A stretch of 64,000 nucleotides of DNA from positions 32,748 through 96,747 of the forward strand of contig NZ_LGAP01000029.1 of assembly GCF_001270265.1 (NCBI RefSeq), read 5' to 3'. The notes under the pieces were generated by a model, which saw nothing but the letters and a program-made list of their open reading frames with translations, did not search any database and was not told where the DNA came from. The first letter of the stretch is position 1; the number at the start of each line of letters is the position of its first letter. A program made the translations under genes and the position numbers. This DNA is from Ensifer adhaerens (GTDB taxonomy: Bacteria; Pseudomonadota; Alphaproteobacteria; Rhizobiales; Rhizobiaceae). Shown here one piece after another: positions 29,345 through 37,079 of this stretch.

Positions 29345-29377
29345 GCCCTGCTCCCTCATCCCGCTTGCGCCTCAAGC

Positions 29378-30394
29378 TTAGGCCTTTTCGTAAGGCCCGA
29401 CCGACTGCTCGATCGCGCCGAAGATCGAATGGCCCGCCTTGTCCTTCATCTCGATACGCACGATGTCGCCGAAGCGCAGGAAGTGCGTCTTGGGCGCGCC
29501 GCCGACGATCGTCTCGATCATGCGCAGCTCGGCAATGCAGGAATAGCCGGCGCCACCTTCGGAGACCGGCTTTCCGGGGCCGCCGTCGAGCTTGTTGGAG
29601 ACGGTGCCCGAGCCGATGATCGTGCCAGCTGCAAGCGGCCTCGTCTTGGCCGCATGCGCGATCAGCTGGCCGAAATCGAAGGTCATGTCGACGCCGGCAT
29701 CGGCGCGGCCGAAAGGCTTGCCGTTGAGATCGACATGCAGCGGCAGATGCAGCTTGCCGCCATCCCATGCGTCGCCCAATTCGTCCGGCGTGACGGCGAC
29801 CGGCGAGAAGGCCGATGACGGCTTCGACTGGTAGAAGCCGAACCCCTTGGCGAGCTCGGCCGGGATGAGACCACGCAGCGACACGTCGTTGACAAGCATC
29901 ACCAGGCGGATGGCGGCACGTGCCTCCTCGATCGAAGCGCCCATCGCCACGTCGTCAACGACGACGGCGATTTCGCCCTCCATATCGACGCCCCAGCTTT
30001 CGTCCGCCATCAAAATCGGATCGCGCGGCGCAATGAAGCTGTCGGAGCCGCCCTGATAGATCAGTGGATCGGTCCAGAAGCTTGCCGGCATCTCGGCGTT
30101 GCGGGCCTTTCGCACCAGCTCGACGTGATTGACGTAGGCAGAACCGTCCGCCCATTGATAGGCGCGCGGCAGCGGCGAAAGCGCGTCGTGTTCGTGGAAG
30201 CGGATCGTCGGCTGCGCCCCGGTCTCGATGCCTTCGGCAACACGCTCAAGCCGCGGGCCGGCATGGGCCCAGTCGTCGAGTGCGGCCTGCAGCGTCCGGG
30301 CAATGTGCCCTACCTCCGAGCAGCGGGTGAGATCGCGGGAGACGACCGCGAGTTTTCCGTCACGCGAGCCATCCTTGAGTGTCGCCAGTTTCAT
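29378..30394 (-). CDS. fahA: Fumarylacetoacetate hydrolase
   Basis: 338 residues of the FAH family. The metal-binding core is visible as WGVDMEGEIAVVVDD with downstream LVNDVSLRGLIPAELAKGFG, and LAAGTIIGSGTVSNK. It hydrolyses fumarylacetoacetate to fumarate and acetoacetate, the last step of tyrosine catabolism. ATG 30394 is preceded by GAGGGAGGA. It is closely linked to maiA downstream and to the MBL gene upstream. Confidence 0.95.
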   Translation of the reverse strand: MKLATLKDGSRDGKLAVVSRDLTRCSEVGHIARTLQAALDDWAHAGPRLERVAEGIETGAQPTIRFHEHDALSPLPRAYQWADGSAYVNHVELVRKARNAEMPASFWTDPLIYQGGSDSFIAPRDPILMADESWGVDMEGEIAVVVDDVAMGASIEEARAAIRLVMLVNDVSLRGLIPAELAKGFGFYQSKPSSAFSPVAVTPDELGDAWDGGKLHLPLHVDLNGKPFGRADAGVDMTFDFGQLIAHAAKTRPLAAGTIIGSGTVSNKLDGGPGKPVSEGGAGYSCIAELRMIETIVGGAPKTHFLRFGDIVRIEMKDKAGHSIFGAIEQSVGPYEKA

Positions 30395-30406
30395 GCAATC
30401 CTCCCT

Positions 30407-31276
30407 CTACGCAGACGATTCGTCCGCAAGTTCCACAACAAGGCCGTCGGACGCGATCGTCAAGGCACCAGCCCAGCTTTTGCGCGTGGCCGCGGTCCAA
30501 TGAGCCTCTGTGATTTCCGGATCGTCGGCCGGAATGAGATGATGCAGGACCAGCCGCCCGACGCCGGCGGCCGTGGCAATCGCGCCGGCTTCTTCGGCAA
30601 AGCTGTGGCTCGCAAGCAGGTGTTCCCTCAGCCGGGCACCATTGCCGGTGCGCGCCACCAGGCGGTCAACGCCCTCTGCCAGCATCGCCTCATGCACGAG
30701 AATGTCGGCACCTCCAGCAAAATCGGCGAGCGGCGGGAAATAGGCAGTGTCGGCCGAAAACACCACGCTCGCCTCCGCATGGTCGAACCGCAGCGCGAAA
30801 CAATCGGTCACCGGCGGATGATCGACGCGCAGCGCGGATACGGTCAGGCCGTTTTCGGACAGAACTTCGCCCTCGCCAAATTCGACGATATCGACGAGTT
30901 CACGCAGATCGGGCCGGCCCTCGTCGATGATGCGGATATCGATGTCGAATTTCATCGCCTGCAGAAAACCGTGCCAGTAGTCGCGTGTCCCCGGCGGGCC
31001 GAAGACGCGCACAACGGTGGCAAGACCCGCGGTCCAGGCCGTGTGGATCAGCGGCCCGAGCTCGAGCACGTGATCGGAATGCAGATGGGTGATGAAGACC
31101 AGATCCAACGCCTTGAGGCTGACGCCGGCGTCGGTGAGCCCCCGGGTGACACCGAGGCCGGCGTCGACGACGATCGGGCGACCACCGATCTGAAGCAGGG
31201 ACGAGGTCGGCGAAGGGCCGCCCGGACGGATTGCCGGACCACCCTTGCTGCCGAGCAGAACCAAGCGTGCTCTCAA
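30407..31276 (-). CDS. Metallo-beta-lactamase-fold hydrolase in the homogentisate cluster
   Basis: About 289 residues. The zinc motif is complete as THLHSDH (HxHxDH), with further histidines in LVHEAMLAE and VLHHLIPAD, as in the RNase Z/arylsulfatase-like MBL group. Substrate unknown. It lies between fahA and hmgA and starts on the hmgA stop: TTG 31276 overlaps it (TTGA), with GGAAGG 9 nt upstream. Coupled translation suggests a role in aromatic ring breakdown, perhaps a thioesterase or lactonase-like side reaction; this is inference. Confidence 0.85.
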   Translation of the reverse strand: MRARLVLLGSKGGPAIRPGGPSPTSSLLQIGGRPIVVDAGLGVTRGLTDAGVSLKALDLVFITHLHSDHVLELGPLIHTAWTAGLATVVRVFGPPGTRDYWHGFLQAMKFDIDIRIIDEGRPDLRELVDIVEFGEGEVLSENGLTVSALRVDHPPVTDCFALRFDHAEASVVFSADTAYFPPLADFAGGADILVHEAMLAEGVDRLVARTGNGARLREHLLASHSFAEEAGAIATAAGVGRLVLHHLIPADDPEITEAHWTAATRKSWAGALTIASDGLVVELADESSA

Positions 31277-32640
31277 GACCAATCGCCTTCCGGCGTGCCG
31301 TTGAAGCGCTTTTTCAGATCGGTCCAGCAGTCGATATAGTTGTCCTGCAACGTCTCCAGTTCGGCGGCGAAGCGGGTTAGCTGCTGTGGGAAGCGGGTCT
31401 CGAACATGAAGGCCATCGTATGGTCGAGCTTCACCGGTTTCAACTCGCTGTTTGTCGCCTTGTCGTAGCCGGACGCATCCGGCCCGTGGGCCAGCATCAT
31501 ATTGTGCAGGCTCATGCCGCCAGGCACGAAGCCTTCCTCCTTGGCGTCATAACGGCCATAGATCAGACCCATGAATTCGCTCATGATGTTACGGTGATAC
31601 CAGGGCGGCCGGAAGGTGTGCTCGGCCACGAGCCAGCGTGGCGGGAAGATGACGAAGTCGACATTCGCCGTTCCCTCCTCGCCCGACGGCGCGGTGAGCA
31701 CGGTAAAGATCGACGGGTCGGGATGATCAAACAGGATCGCGCCGACCGGCGAAAACGTCCTGAGATCGTATTTGTAGGGCGCGTAATTGCCATGCCAGGC
31801 GATAACGTCGAGCGGCGAATGGCCGATCTCGGTCACGTGGAAGGCGCCGCACCACTTCACATGCACGCGGCAGGGCGTTTCCTTTTCTTCATAGGCCGCA
31901 ACCGGCGTCTTGAAGTCGCGCGGATTGGCAAGGCAGTTGGCGCCGATCGGCCCGCGGTCGGGCAGCGTGAACTTGGCGCCGTAGTTTTCGCAGATATAGC
32001 CGCGCCAGACCTTTTCGTCGCCGAGCCTCGTCACCTTGAACATGGTGCCGCGCGGCACCAGGCAGATTTCGGAGGGCTCGACATCCATCTTGCCGAGTTC
32101 GGTAAAGACCTGGATGGCGCCGCATTCCGGCACGATCAGCAGCTCGCCGTCTGCATTGAAGAAGTAGTCGTCGACCATATCGGCATTGAAGGCATAGGCA
32201 TGAGCGGCCATGCCGCCCTGCGTCAGCGCGTCGCCCGCCGTCGTCATCGTGCGGATGCCTTCGAGGAAGTTGAGCTTTTCCGACGGCTCCGGCAGCGGTC
32301 CCCAGCGCAGTTGCCCGAGCGCCAGCGAATGATCGGCCACATGCGGCGCGGTCTTCCAGTGCGGATAGTCGATCTTCTGGAAGCGCCCGGTGTGGCGCAC
32401 GCTCGGGCGAATGCGGTAGAGCCAGGAGCGCTCGTTGGTGCCGCGCGGCGCGGTGAACGGCGAACCGGAGAGCTGTTCGGCATAGAGGCCGTAGGCGCAT
32501 TTTTGCGGGCTGTTCTGGCCCTGCGGCAAGGCGCCGGCCAAGCTTTCGGTCTCGAAATCGTTGCCGAATCCCGGCATGTAATCAAGCGCTTGATCAGCGG
32601 TCGACCCGGCGCCCGCGTTCTTTTGTGCCTTGTCCAACAT
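31273..32640 (-). CDS. hmgA: Homogentisate 1,2-dioxygenase
   Basis: 455 residues. N-terminal [19 protein letters not shown] is the family hallmark. The iron-ligand region near the C-terminus includes [32 protein letters not shown] and [12 protein letters not shown]. It opens the homogentisate ring to maleylacetoacetate. ATG 32640 is preceded by GGAGG (11 residues inside the longest frame). It is the first gene of a minus-strand operon hmgA-MBL-fahA-maiA, and diverges from a MarR-type regulator. Confidence 0.96.
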   Translation of the reverse strand: MLDKAQKNAGAGSTADQALDYMPGFGNDFETESLAGALPQGQNSPQKCAYGLYAEQLSGSPFTAPRGTNERSWLYRIRPSVRHTGRFQKIDYPHWKTAPHVADHSLALGQLRWGPLPEPSEKLNFLEGIRTMTTAGDALTQGGMAAHAYAFNADMVDDYFFNADGELLIVPECGAIQVFTELGKMDVEPSEICLVPRGTMFKVTRLGDEKVWRGYICENYGAKFTLPDRGPIGANCLANPRDFKTPVAAYEEKETPCRVHVKWCGAFHVTEIGHSPLDVIAWHGNYAPYKYDLRTFSPVGAILFDHPDPSIFTVLTAPSGEEGTANVDFVIFPPRWLVAEHTFRPPWYHRNIMSEFMGLIYGRYDAKEEGFVPGGMSLHNMMLAHGPDASGYDKATNSELKPVKLDHTMAFMFETRFPQQLTRFAAELETLQDNYIDCWTDLKKRFNGTPEGDWS

Positions 32641-32767
32641 GGCTCGAACCTCCTCCTCAGGTGCCTGCCCCACCGACGATCACGGCTGATCCCGGAAAGC
32701 CACGGCACGTTCAATGCGTTTGGGCGCCGCCTGTGCCCGGGTGGACGATGGCGCGCTCCCGGCCTAT

Positions 32768-32802
32768 TAGTTGCAATCGTAACTATCGATTTTGTAACTA
32801 TC
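32768..32802. promoter_or_regulatory. Candidate operator between hmgA and the MarR regulator
   Basis: TAGTTGCaatcGTAACTA (32768-32785) is an almost perfect inverted repeat, and GTAACTATC occurs again at 32794-32802, 15 bp downstream of its first copy. The sites sit just before the regulator start, as expected for MarR autoregulation and control of hmgA. Confidence 0.6.
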
Positions 32803-32815
32803 AAGGATGGCACAG

Positions 32816-33283
32816 ATGGCGGCCGAAGGCTTCGAGCTCAACGCGTTCCTGCCCTATAGACTGAACCGCGCCGCCGAGTTCGTCGCCGTGCGCTTCGCTG
32901 CCGAGTACAAGGCGCGCTACCAGCTGACGCGCCCGGAGTGGCGCACGCTGGCGGCCCTTGGAAGCTCGGCTCGCGCCATGACGGCAACGGAAGTCGGCAC
33001 CCATTCGGCCATGCACAAGACCAAGGTCAGCCGCGCTGTCTCGGCGTTGGAGGAGCGGCGCTGGCTGAAGCGCAGCGAGGACGCAGACGACCGCCGGCTG
33101 GAGCATCTGGAGCTGACGAAGGCCGGCCGGCTCGCCTATGGCGAACTCACGGACCTCGCGAGCGCCTACCAGGCGCAACTGGACGAACTGATCGGCGTCG
33201 GCGGCTTGAAGGCGCTATGCGCCGGCCTTGAAGCGATCGAGCGGGCGATCGACAGGGCCGAGGAGCGACATCCCCGCAAGTAA
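32816..33283 (+). CDS. MarR-family regulator of homogentisate catabolism
   Basis: 155 residues (158 from ATG 32807). It has the winged-helix of MarR: TRPEWRTLAALGSS, then ATEVGTHSAMHKTKVSRAVSALEERRWLKRSEDADDRR, which covers the recognition helix and wing. It is divergent from hmgA, an arrangement typical of HmgR-type repressors relieved by homogentisate. I prefer ATG 32816 because AAGG lies 9 nt upstream; at 32807 it would abut the start codon. The gene ends at the border of a repeat cassette. Confidence 0.88.
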   Translation: MAAEGFELNAFLPYRLNRAAEFVAVRFAAEYKARYQLTRPEWRTLAALGSSARAMTATEVGTHSAMHKTKVSRAVSALEERRWLKRSEDADDRRLEHLELTKAGRLAYGELTDLASAYQAQLDELIGVGGLKALCAGLEAIERAIDRAEERHPRK

Positions 33284-33666
33284 GGCTTATACCAACCTGC
33301 GCTGATATTGACCTCTTGCGCCGGAGCGATTTTGGTTTCCGGCAAGGAGATAACCGGAGCCGGACCAAACGGTCCGGTGAGGATTATCGACGCCGTCCGG
33401 AGGCCAAAAGCGCCCGGCCCTTCGGGTGGGCCGTCTGTCGGCCACCGACAGCGTCGCAATCCTCGACCGATGCTACTGCATAATTCCTTAAATCGGATCC
33501 GATTTAAGGATAAAATTATGCAGCAAGTTTAAAGCGTTACAGCGTCCTTTGCGCGTCAGATTTGACGCGCGGCGCTGTAAGGCATCGCTCCGCGGTATGC
33601 TCCTCTCCGGATGCCCGCACACGGTCCCACGCAACCGGTCAATATCAGCGCAGGTTGGTATTAGCC
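33284..33666. repeat. Repeat cassette bounded by 30-bp inverted repeats (MITE-like)
   Basis: The terminal arms at 33284-33313 and 33637-33666 are inverted copies with 29 of 30 matches (a 25-bp perfect core). Inside are a hairpin 33360-33377 (CCGGACC/GGTCCGG), a folded block 33380-33463, the CTGCATAA palindrome 33476-33523 and the TTACAGCG palindrome 33537-33580. No protein is encoded. The arms touch the stop codons of both flanking genes, so the cassette fills the whole space between hmgR and lrp. Confidence 0.8.
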
Positions 33667-34140
33667 CTTCATGCGTTCCGGGATCGGCACGCCCTCGAAA
33701 CTCTTCAAGGTCTCGAGCACGATCGACGTCTTCACATGCTGCACGCTGTCATGCGGCAGCAGCACATCGTTGACGAAGCGCGAAAGGCCGGCAAGGTCGG
33801 GTGTCACCACCCGCAGATGATAGTCCATTTCGCCGGTCAGCGCGTAGGCCTCCAAGACTTCGGGCAGGCCCGAGATCAGCTTGCCGAAGCGCTTGGCGTT
33901 GTCGCGGTTGTGGGTGGCGAGCGTCACCGAAATCACCACCATCAGGTCGAGCCCGAGCTTCTGCCGGTCGATCTGCGCCTGATAGCCTGTAATGAAGCCC
34001 TCCGCCTCCAGGCGAGTGCGGCGGCGCGAGCATTGCGAGGGCGAAAGCGCGATGCGCTCCGATAGCTCATTATTGGTAAGATGCCCGTCACGCTGCAGTT
34101 CGCTGAGGATCTTGAGATCAAACCCGTCAAGCTGCTCCAT
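33661..34140 (-). CDS. Lrp/AsnC-family regulator
   Basis: 159 residues. The N-terminal helix-turn-helix is FDLKILSELQRDGHLTNNELSERIALSPSQCSRRRTRLE. The C-terminal RAM/effector domain follows (VISVTLATHNRD, LTGEMDYHLRVV). It is divergent from hppD, so it probably senses an aromatic amino acid and controls tyrosine breakdown. This is inferred from position only. The stop codon lies inside the inverted arm of the neighbouring repeat. Confidence 0.9.
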   Translation of the reverse strand: MEQLDGFDLKILSELQRDGHLTNNELSERIALSPSQCSRRRTRLEAEGFITGYQAQIDRQKLGLDLMVVISVTLATHNRDNAKRFGKLISGLPEVLEAYALTGEMDYHLRVVTPDLAGLSRFVNDVLLPHDSVQHVKTSIVLETLKSFEGVPIPERMKG

Positions 34141-34163
34141 TCATGCATCCTTATACAACATTT

Positions 34164-34178
34164 CGCACGTTTCGTGCG
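34164..34178. promoter_or_regulatory. Palindromic site between lrp-like gene and hppD
   Basis: CGCACGTTTCGTGCG is a perfect 6-bp inverted repeat with a 3-bp centre in the 150-bp divergent promoter region. It is a candidate Lrp-family operator. Confidence 0.5.
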
Positions 34179-34291
34179 GCATCTCGCCCGGAACGCGCAA
34201 GAATACAAGCATCATGCATCGGATTTGCGTCATACTCCAGCAAAGTTTGGAGGCCAGAGAAATCTGGAGAACTTATAAGAGGAGACTTCCG

Positions 34292-35404
34292 ATGGGCCCG
34301 TTCCCACATGACGCCCCGCCCGCAACGATCACGGCGGATAATCCGGCCGGTACGGATGGCTTCGAATTCGTCGAATTCGCCCATCCGGAACCGGAGAAGC
34401 TTGCCGAGCTCTTCACCCGCATGGGCTACAGCCCTGTCGCGAGGCATAAGAGCAAAAACATCACCGTTTGGCGACAGGGCGACATCAATTACATCCTGAA
34501 TGCCGAGCCGGGCTCGCATGCCATGCGCTTCGTCGACGAGCATGGCCCCTGCGCCCCGTCGATGGCCTGGCGCGTCGTCGATGCCAAGCATGCCTTCGAT
34601 CACGCGGTCTCAAAGGGCGCGATCCCCTATACCGGCACCGACAAGTGTCTCGATGTTCCGGCGATCGGCGGCATCGGCGGATCGCTGCTCTATTTCGTCG
34701 AGACCTACGGCGCCAAGGGCTCGGCCTATGAGGCCGAATTCGAATGGACCGGCGAACGCAATCCGAAGCCGGCAGGCGTCGGCTTCTATTATCTCGACCA
34801 CTTGACGCACAACGTCTATCGCGGCAACATGGACAAGTGGTGGGCCTTCTACCGCGAACTGTTCAACTTCACCCAGATTCATTTCTTCGACATCGACGGC
34901 CGCATCACCGGCCTCGTCAGCCGCGCGATCACCTCGCCCTGCGGCAAGATCCGCATCCCGTTGAACGAGTCCAAGGACGACACCAGCCAGATCGAGGAAT
35001 ATCTGCGCAAGTACAAGGGCGAAGGCATCCAGCACATCGCCGTCGGCACCGAAGGCATCTACGACGCCACCGACAAGCTGGCGGACAATGGCCTGAAGTT
35101 CATGCCCGGCCCGCCGGAAACCTATTACGACATGTCGCACGACCGCGTGCACGGCCATGACGAACCGATCGACCGGATGAAGAAGCACGGCATCCTGATC
35201 GACGGCGAAGGCGTGGTGAACGGCGGCATGACGAAGATCCTGCTGCAGATCTTCTCCAAGACGGTGATCGGACCGATCTTCTTCGAGTTCATCCAGCGCA
35301 AGGGTGACGAAGGTTTCGGCGAGGGCAATTTCCGCGCCCTGTTCGAATCGATCGAAGCCGACCAGATCCGCCGCGGCGAACTCGGGCCGCAGGCGGCCGA
35401 GTAA
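34292..35404 (+). CDS. hppD: 4-Hydroxyphenylpyruvate dioxygenase
   Basis: 370 residues. The three iron ligands lie in LDHLTHNVYRGN (His), GIQHIAVGT (His) and IFFEFIQRKGD (Glu), with VSRAITSPCGKIRIPLNE between them. It turns 4-hydroxyphenylpyruvate into homogentisate, feeding hmgA. The start at ATG 34292 has AGAGGAGA upstream; a far longer open frame back to 33992 crosses the lrp promoter and is not used. Transcription ends at a strong terminator 50 bp downstream. Confidence 0.96.
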   Translation: MGPFPHDAPPATITADNPAGTDGFEFVEFAHPEPEKLAELFTRMGYSPVARHKSKNITVWRQGDINYILNAEPGSHAMRFVDEHGPCAPSMAWRVVDAKHAFDHAVSKGAIPYTGTDKCLDVPAIGGIGGSLLYFVETYGAKGSAYEAEFEWTGERNPKPAGVGFYYLDHLTHNVYRGNMDKWWAFYRELFNFTQIHFFDIDGRITGLVSRAITSPCGKIRIPLNESKDDTSQIEEYLRKYKGEGIQHIAVGTEGIYDATDKLADNGLKFMPGPPETYYDMSHDRVHGHDEPIDRMKKHGILIDGEGVVNGGMTKILLQIFSKTVIGPIFFEFIQRKGDEGFGEGNFRALFESIEADQIRRGELGPQAAE

Positions 35405-35453
35405 TAAAGGACAGCGCCGCGGCCCTTTTTCCGGTGCCGCCAAGCTCAAACTT

Positions 35454-35492
35454 CAAAAAAAAGCCTCTCGCCCACTGGCGAGGGGCTTTTTG
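35454..35492. terminator. Bidirectional terminator between hppD and the polysaccharide operon
   Basis: A 12-bp stem (AAGCCTCTCGCC at 35461-35472 with GGCGAGGGGCTT at 35477-35488, one G-T pair) has a run of A on the left and a T run on the right. It can end both hppD and the convergent GH26-like operon. Confidence 0.85.
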
Positions 35493-35513
35493 GTTCCGGC
35501 ACTGTCGCCGCAC

Positions 35514-36482
35514 TCAGTTCGAGGCGTCGTTGACCACGCGCCAGTTCGGCCGACCGAGACCATGCGGCCATTCATGCACGTCCCGATCGTTGAAATAGAC
35601 GACCTCGACCAGATCAGGGAAATCCGGGTCGGGCTGCGTCGCCGTGTCGATCCAGGGCTGCATGTAGGGCCTGCCGCCCTCCCAGCCGAGCTCGGCGACC
35701 CAGATCGGCTTGTTGTATTTGGCGACAAGATCATAGCCGGGTTTCAGGGCCTGCTTGAAGGTGCGCGGCCCGCCGTATTCGATGGCGTCGAACGGTTCGA
35801 GACCGAACACCGAAAGACCGACGAGATCGACATAGTCGTCGCCCGGATAGTATTCACCAAGGTTCGGCAACCCCTTCGGCGACCACATCAGCTGCACGTT
35901 CGGCACTCGTTTGCGCACGATATCCATCGCGTGCTTATAAGCCTTGACGTAGTCCTGCGGCGCCCATCCAGCCCAGGAGAACCGTCCGGACGTGTCTTCC
36001 ATTTCCTGTCCCCAGCGCACGATGACCGGGCTCTTCAGCTCGGCAAGCATGCTGGCGATCGCTTCCATGTTGGCGTCGTAGTCGCCCCTGAGCGTCCGGT
36101 CGCGCAGCTGTGCCGGCGTCAGCTTCCAGTCGAGCGACCAAGACCAGGGCTCGATGGTGACCAGCAGCTTGCGCTTGCGCTGAAGCGCGTAGGCGTCGGC
36201 GATCCGCAGTGATTCCAGATCCACGTCTTCCCATGGCAGAAACAGGGCCTCTGTCGATACATCGGTCTGGCCGCCGAAATCGCCGTGCGGATCATAGGCA
36301 CCGAACCGCGTTCCGCCGGGATGGATGACGGGGCGCTTGTCGGCCATTGTCTGTGTCTGACCTGCATTACCATTGGCGGCAAGATCGGCCTTCTCCTGTG
36401 CCAACGCGGATACGAGACCTGCGCCGGAACCCAGATGAAGGGCAAGCACAGTGCATAGTGCGAATGCCAATTTGCGTTTCAT
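35514..36482 (-). CDS. Secreted GH26-like glycoside hydrolase of the polysaccharide operon
   Basis: 322 residues with a signal peptide (MKRKLAFALCTVLALHLGSG...). The catalytic domain resembles GH26 beta-mannanase/lichenase: the acid/base region is VIVRWGQEMEDTSGRFSW and the nucleophile region WVAELGWEGG. It probably trims or releases the polymer made by the GT2 synthase in the periplasm or outside. It is the last gene of the operon uxs1-uxe-GT2-DUF995-GH. The ATG sits 1 bp after the DUF995 stop, behind GGAGGA. GH family assignment is by motif only. Confidence 0.8.
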   Translation of the reverse strand: MKRKLAFALCTVLALHLGSGAGLVSALAQEKADLAANGNAGQTQTMADKRPVIHPGGTRFGAYDPHGDFGGQTDVSTEALFLPWEDVDLESLRIADAYALQRKRKLLVTIEPWSWSLDWKLTPAQLRDRTLRGDYDANMEAIASMLAELKSPVIVRWGQEMEDTSGRFSWAGWAPQDYVKAYKHAMDIVRKRVPNVQLMWSPKGLPNLGEYYPGDDYVDLVGLSVFGLEPFDAIEYGGPRTFKQALKPGYDLVAKYNKPIWVAELGWEGGRPYMQPWIDTATQPDPDFPDLVEVVYFNDRDVHEWPHGLGRPNWRVVNDASN

Positions 36483-36483
36483 G

Positions 36484-37020
36484 TCATCCTCCAGTGGCGT
36501 TGCGACCGCCCTTCTTGACCAGGAATTGATCCTTCAGGCGTAACGCCTTTTCCGTGATTCCGTCGGAAGCGACGAGTTTCCTGTATTCGTCGCCAGGCTT
36601 CGGTTTGGCATGTTTGAAGACGTACCACTCGCCATTCGGCACGCGCCGCTGGTAGATCGTGTCTCCGATCTTGCTGTGTCCGAAACAGGTGCGGGCCGGG
36701 CCGGAGCCGTCGGCCGCCGTCCACCTTGCCTGCATGCACATCATGCCAAGGTCGCTGACATACCAGTTGCCTTCCGCAAACGAGCGTTTGCCCTTGTTGT
36801 CGACGTAAGCGACCAGTTTCCTGTCGTGCGCGGTAAAGCGAGCGCCCCCCGTCGGCCATTGCCAGGTCTTGTTCCGGTAGAGGGAATAGACCTCGTAGGC
36901 GCTCAAGGGGATCGGCTTGATCTCCATTTTCGCCCTCGCCGGCTGTGCGGCCGTATAGGCCGCAAAGGCTGCGAGAGGCAGCAGAAGCGGCAGAAGCAAT
37001 ACATTCATGGACCGTTTCAT
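36484..37020 (-). CDS. Exported DUF995-like protein
   Basis: 178 residues with a signal peptide (MKRSMNVLLLPLLLPLAAFA). The mature part has YSLYRNKTWQWPTGGARFTA, EGNWYVSDLGMMCMQARW and a later RTCFG, matching the pattern of DUF995 proteins common in rhizobia. Two cysteines may form a disulfide. Function unknown. It sits between the synthase and the hydrolase, so a periplasmic role in export or modification of the glycan is likely. The start is ATG 37020 with GAGGAG upstream; the preceding GTG is an alternative. Confidence 0.7.
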   Translation of the reverse strand: MKRSMNVLLLPLLLPLAAFAAYTAAQPARAKMEIKPIPLSAYEVYSLYRNKTWQWPTGGARFTAHDRKLVAYVDNKGKRSFAEGNWYVSDLGMMCMQARWTAADGSGPARTCFGHSKIGDTIYQRRVPNGEWYVFKHAKPKPGDEYRKLVASDGITEKALRLKDQFLVKKGGRNATGG

Positions 37021-37079
37021 CACTTTTTCTCCTCGCTTGAGGGCCGTTTGCGGTGCGAGGGGCCTGCGGCACGCTGCGC

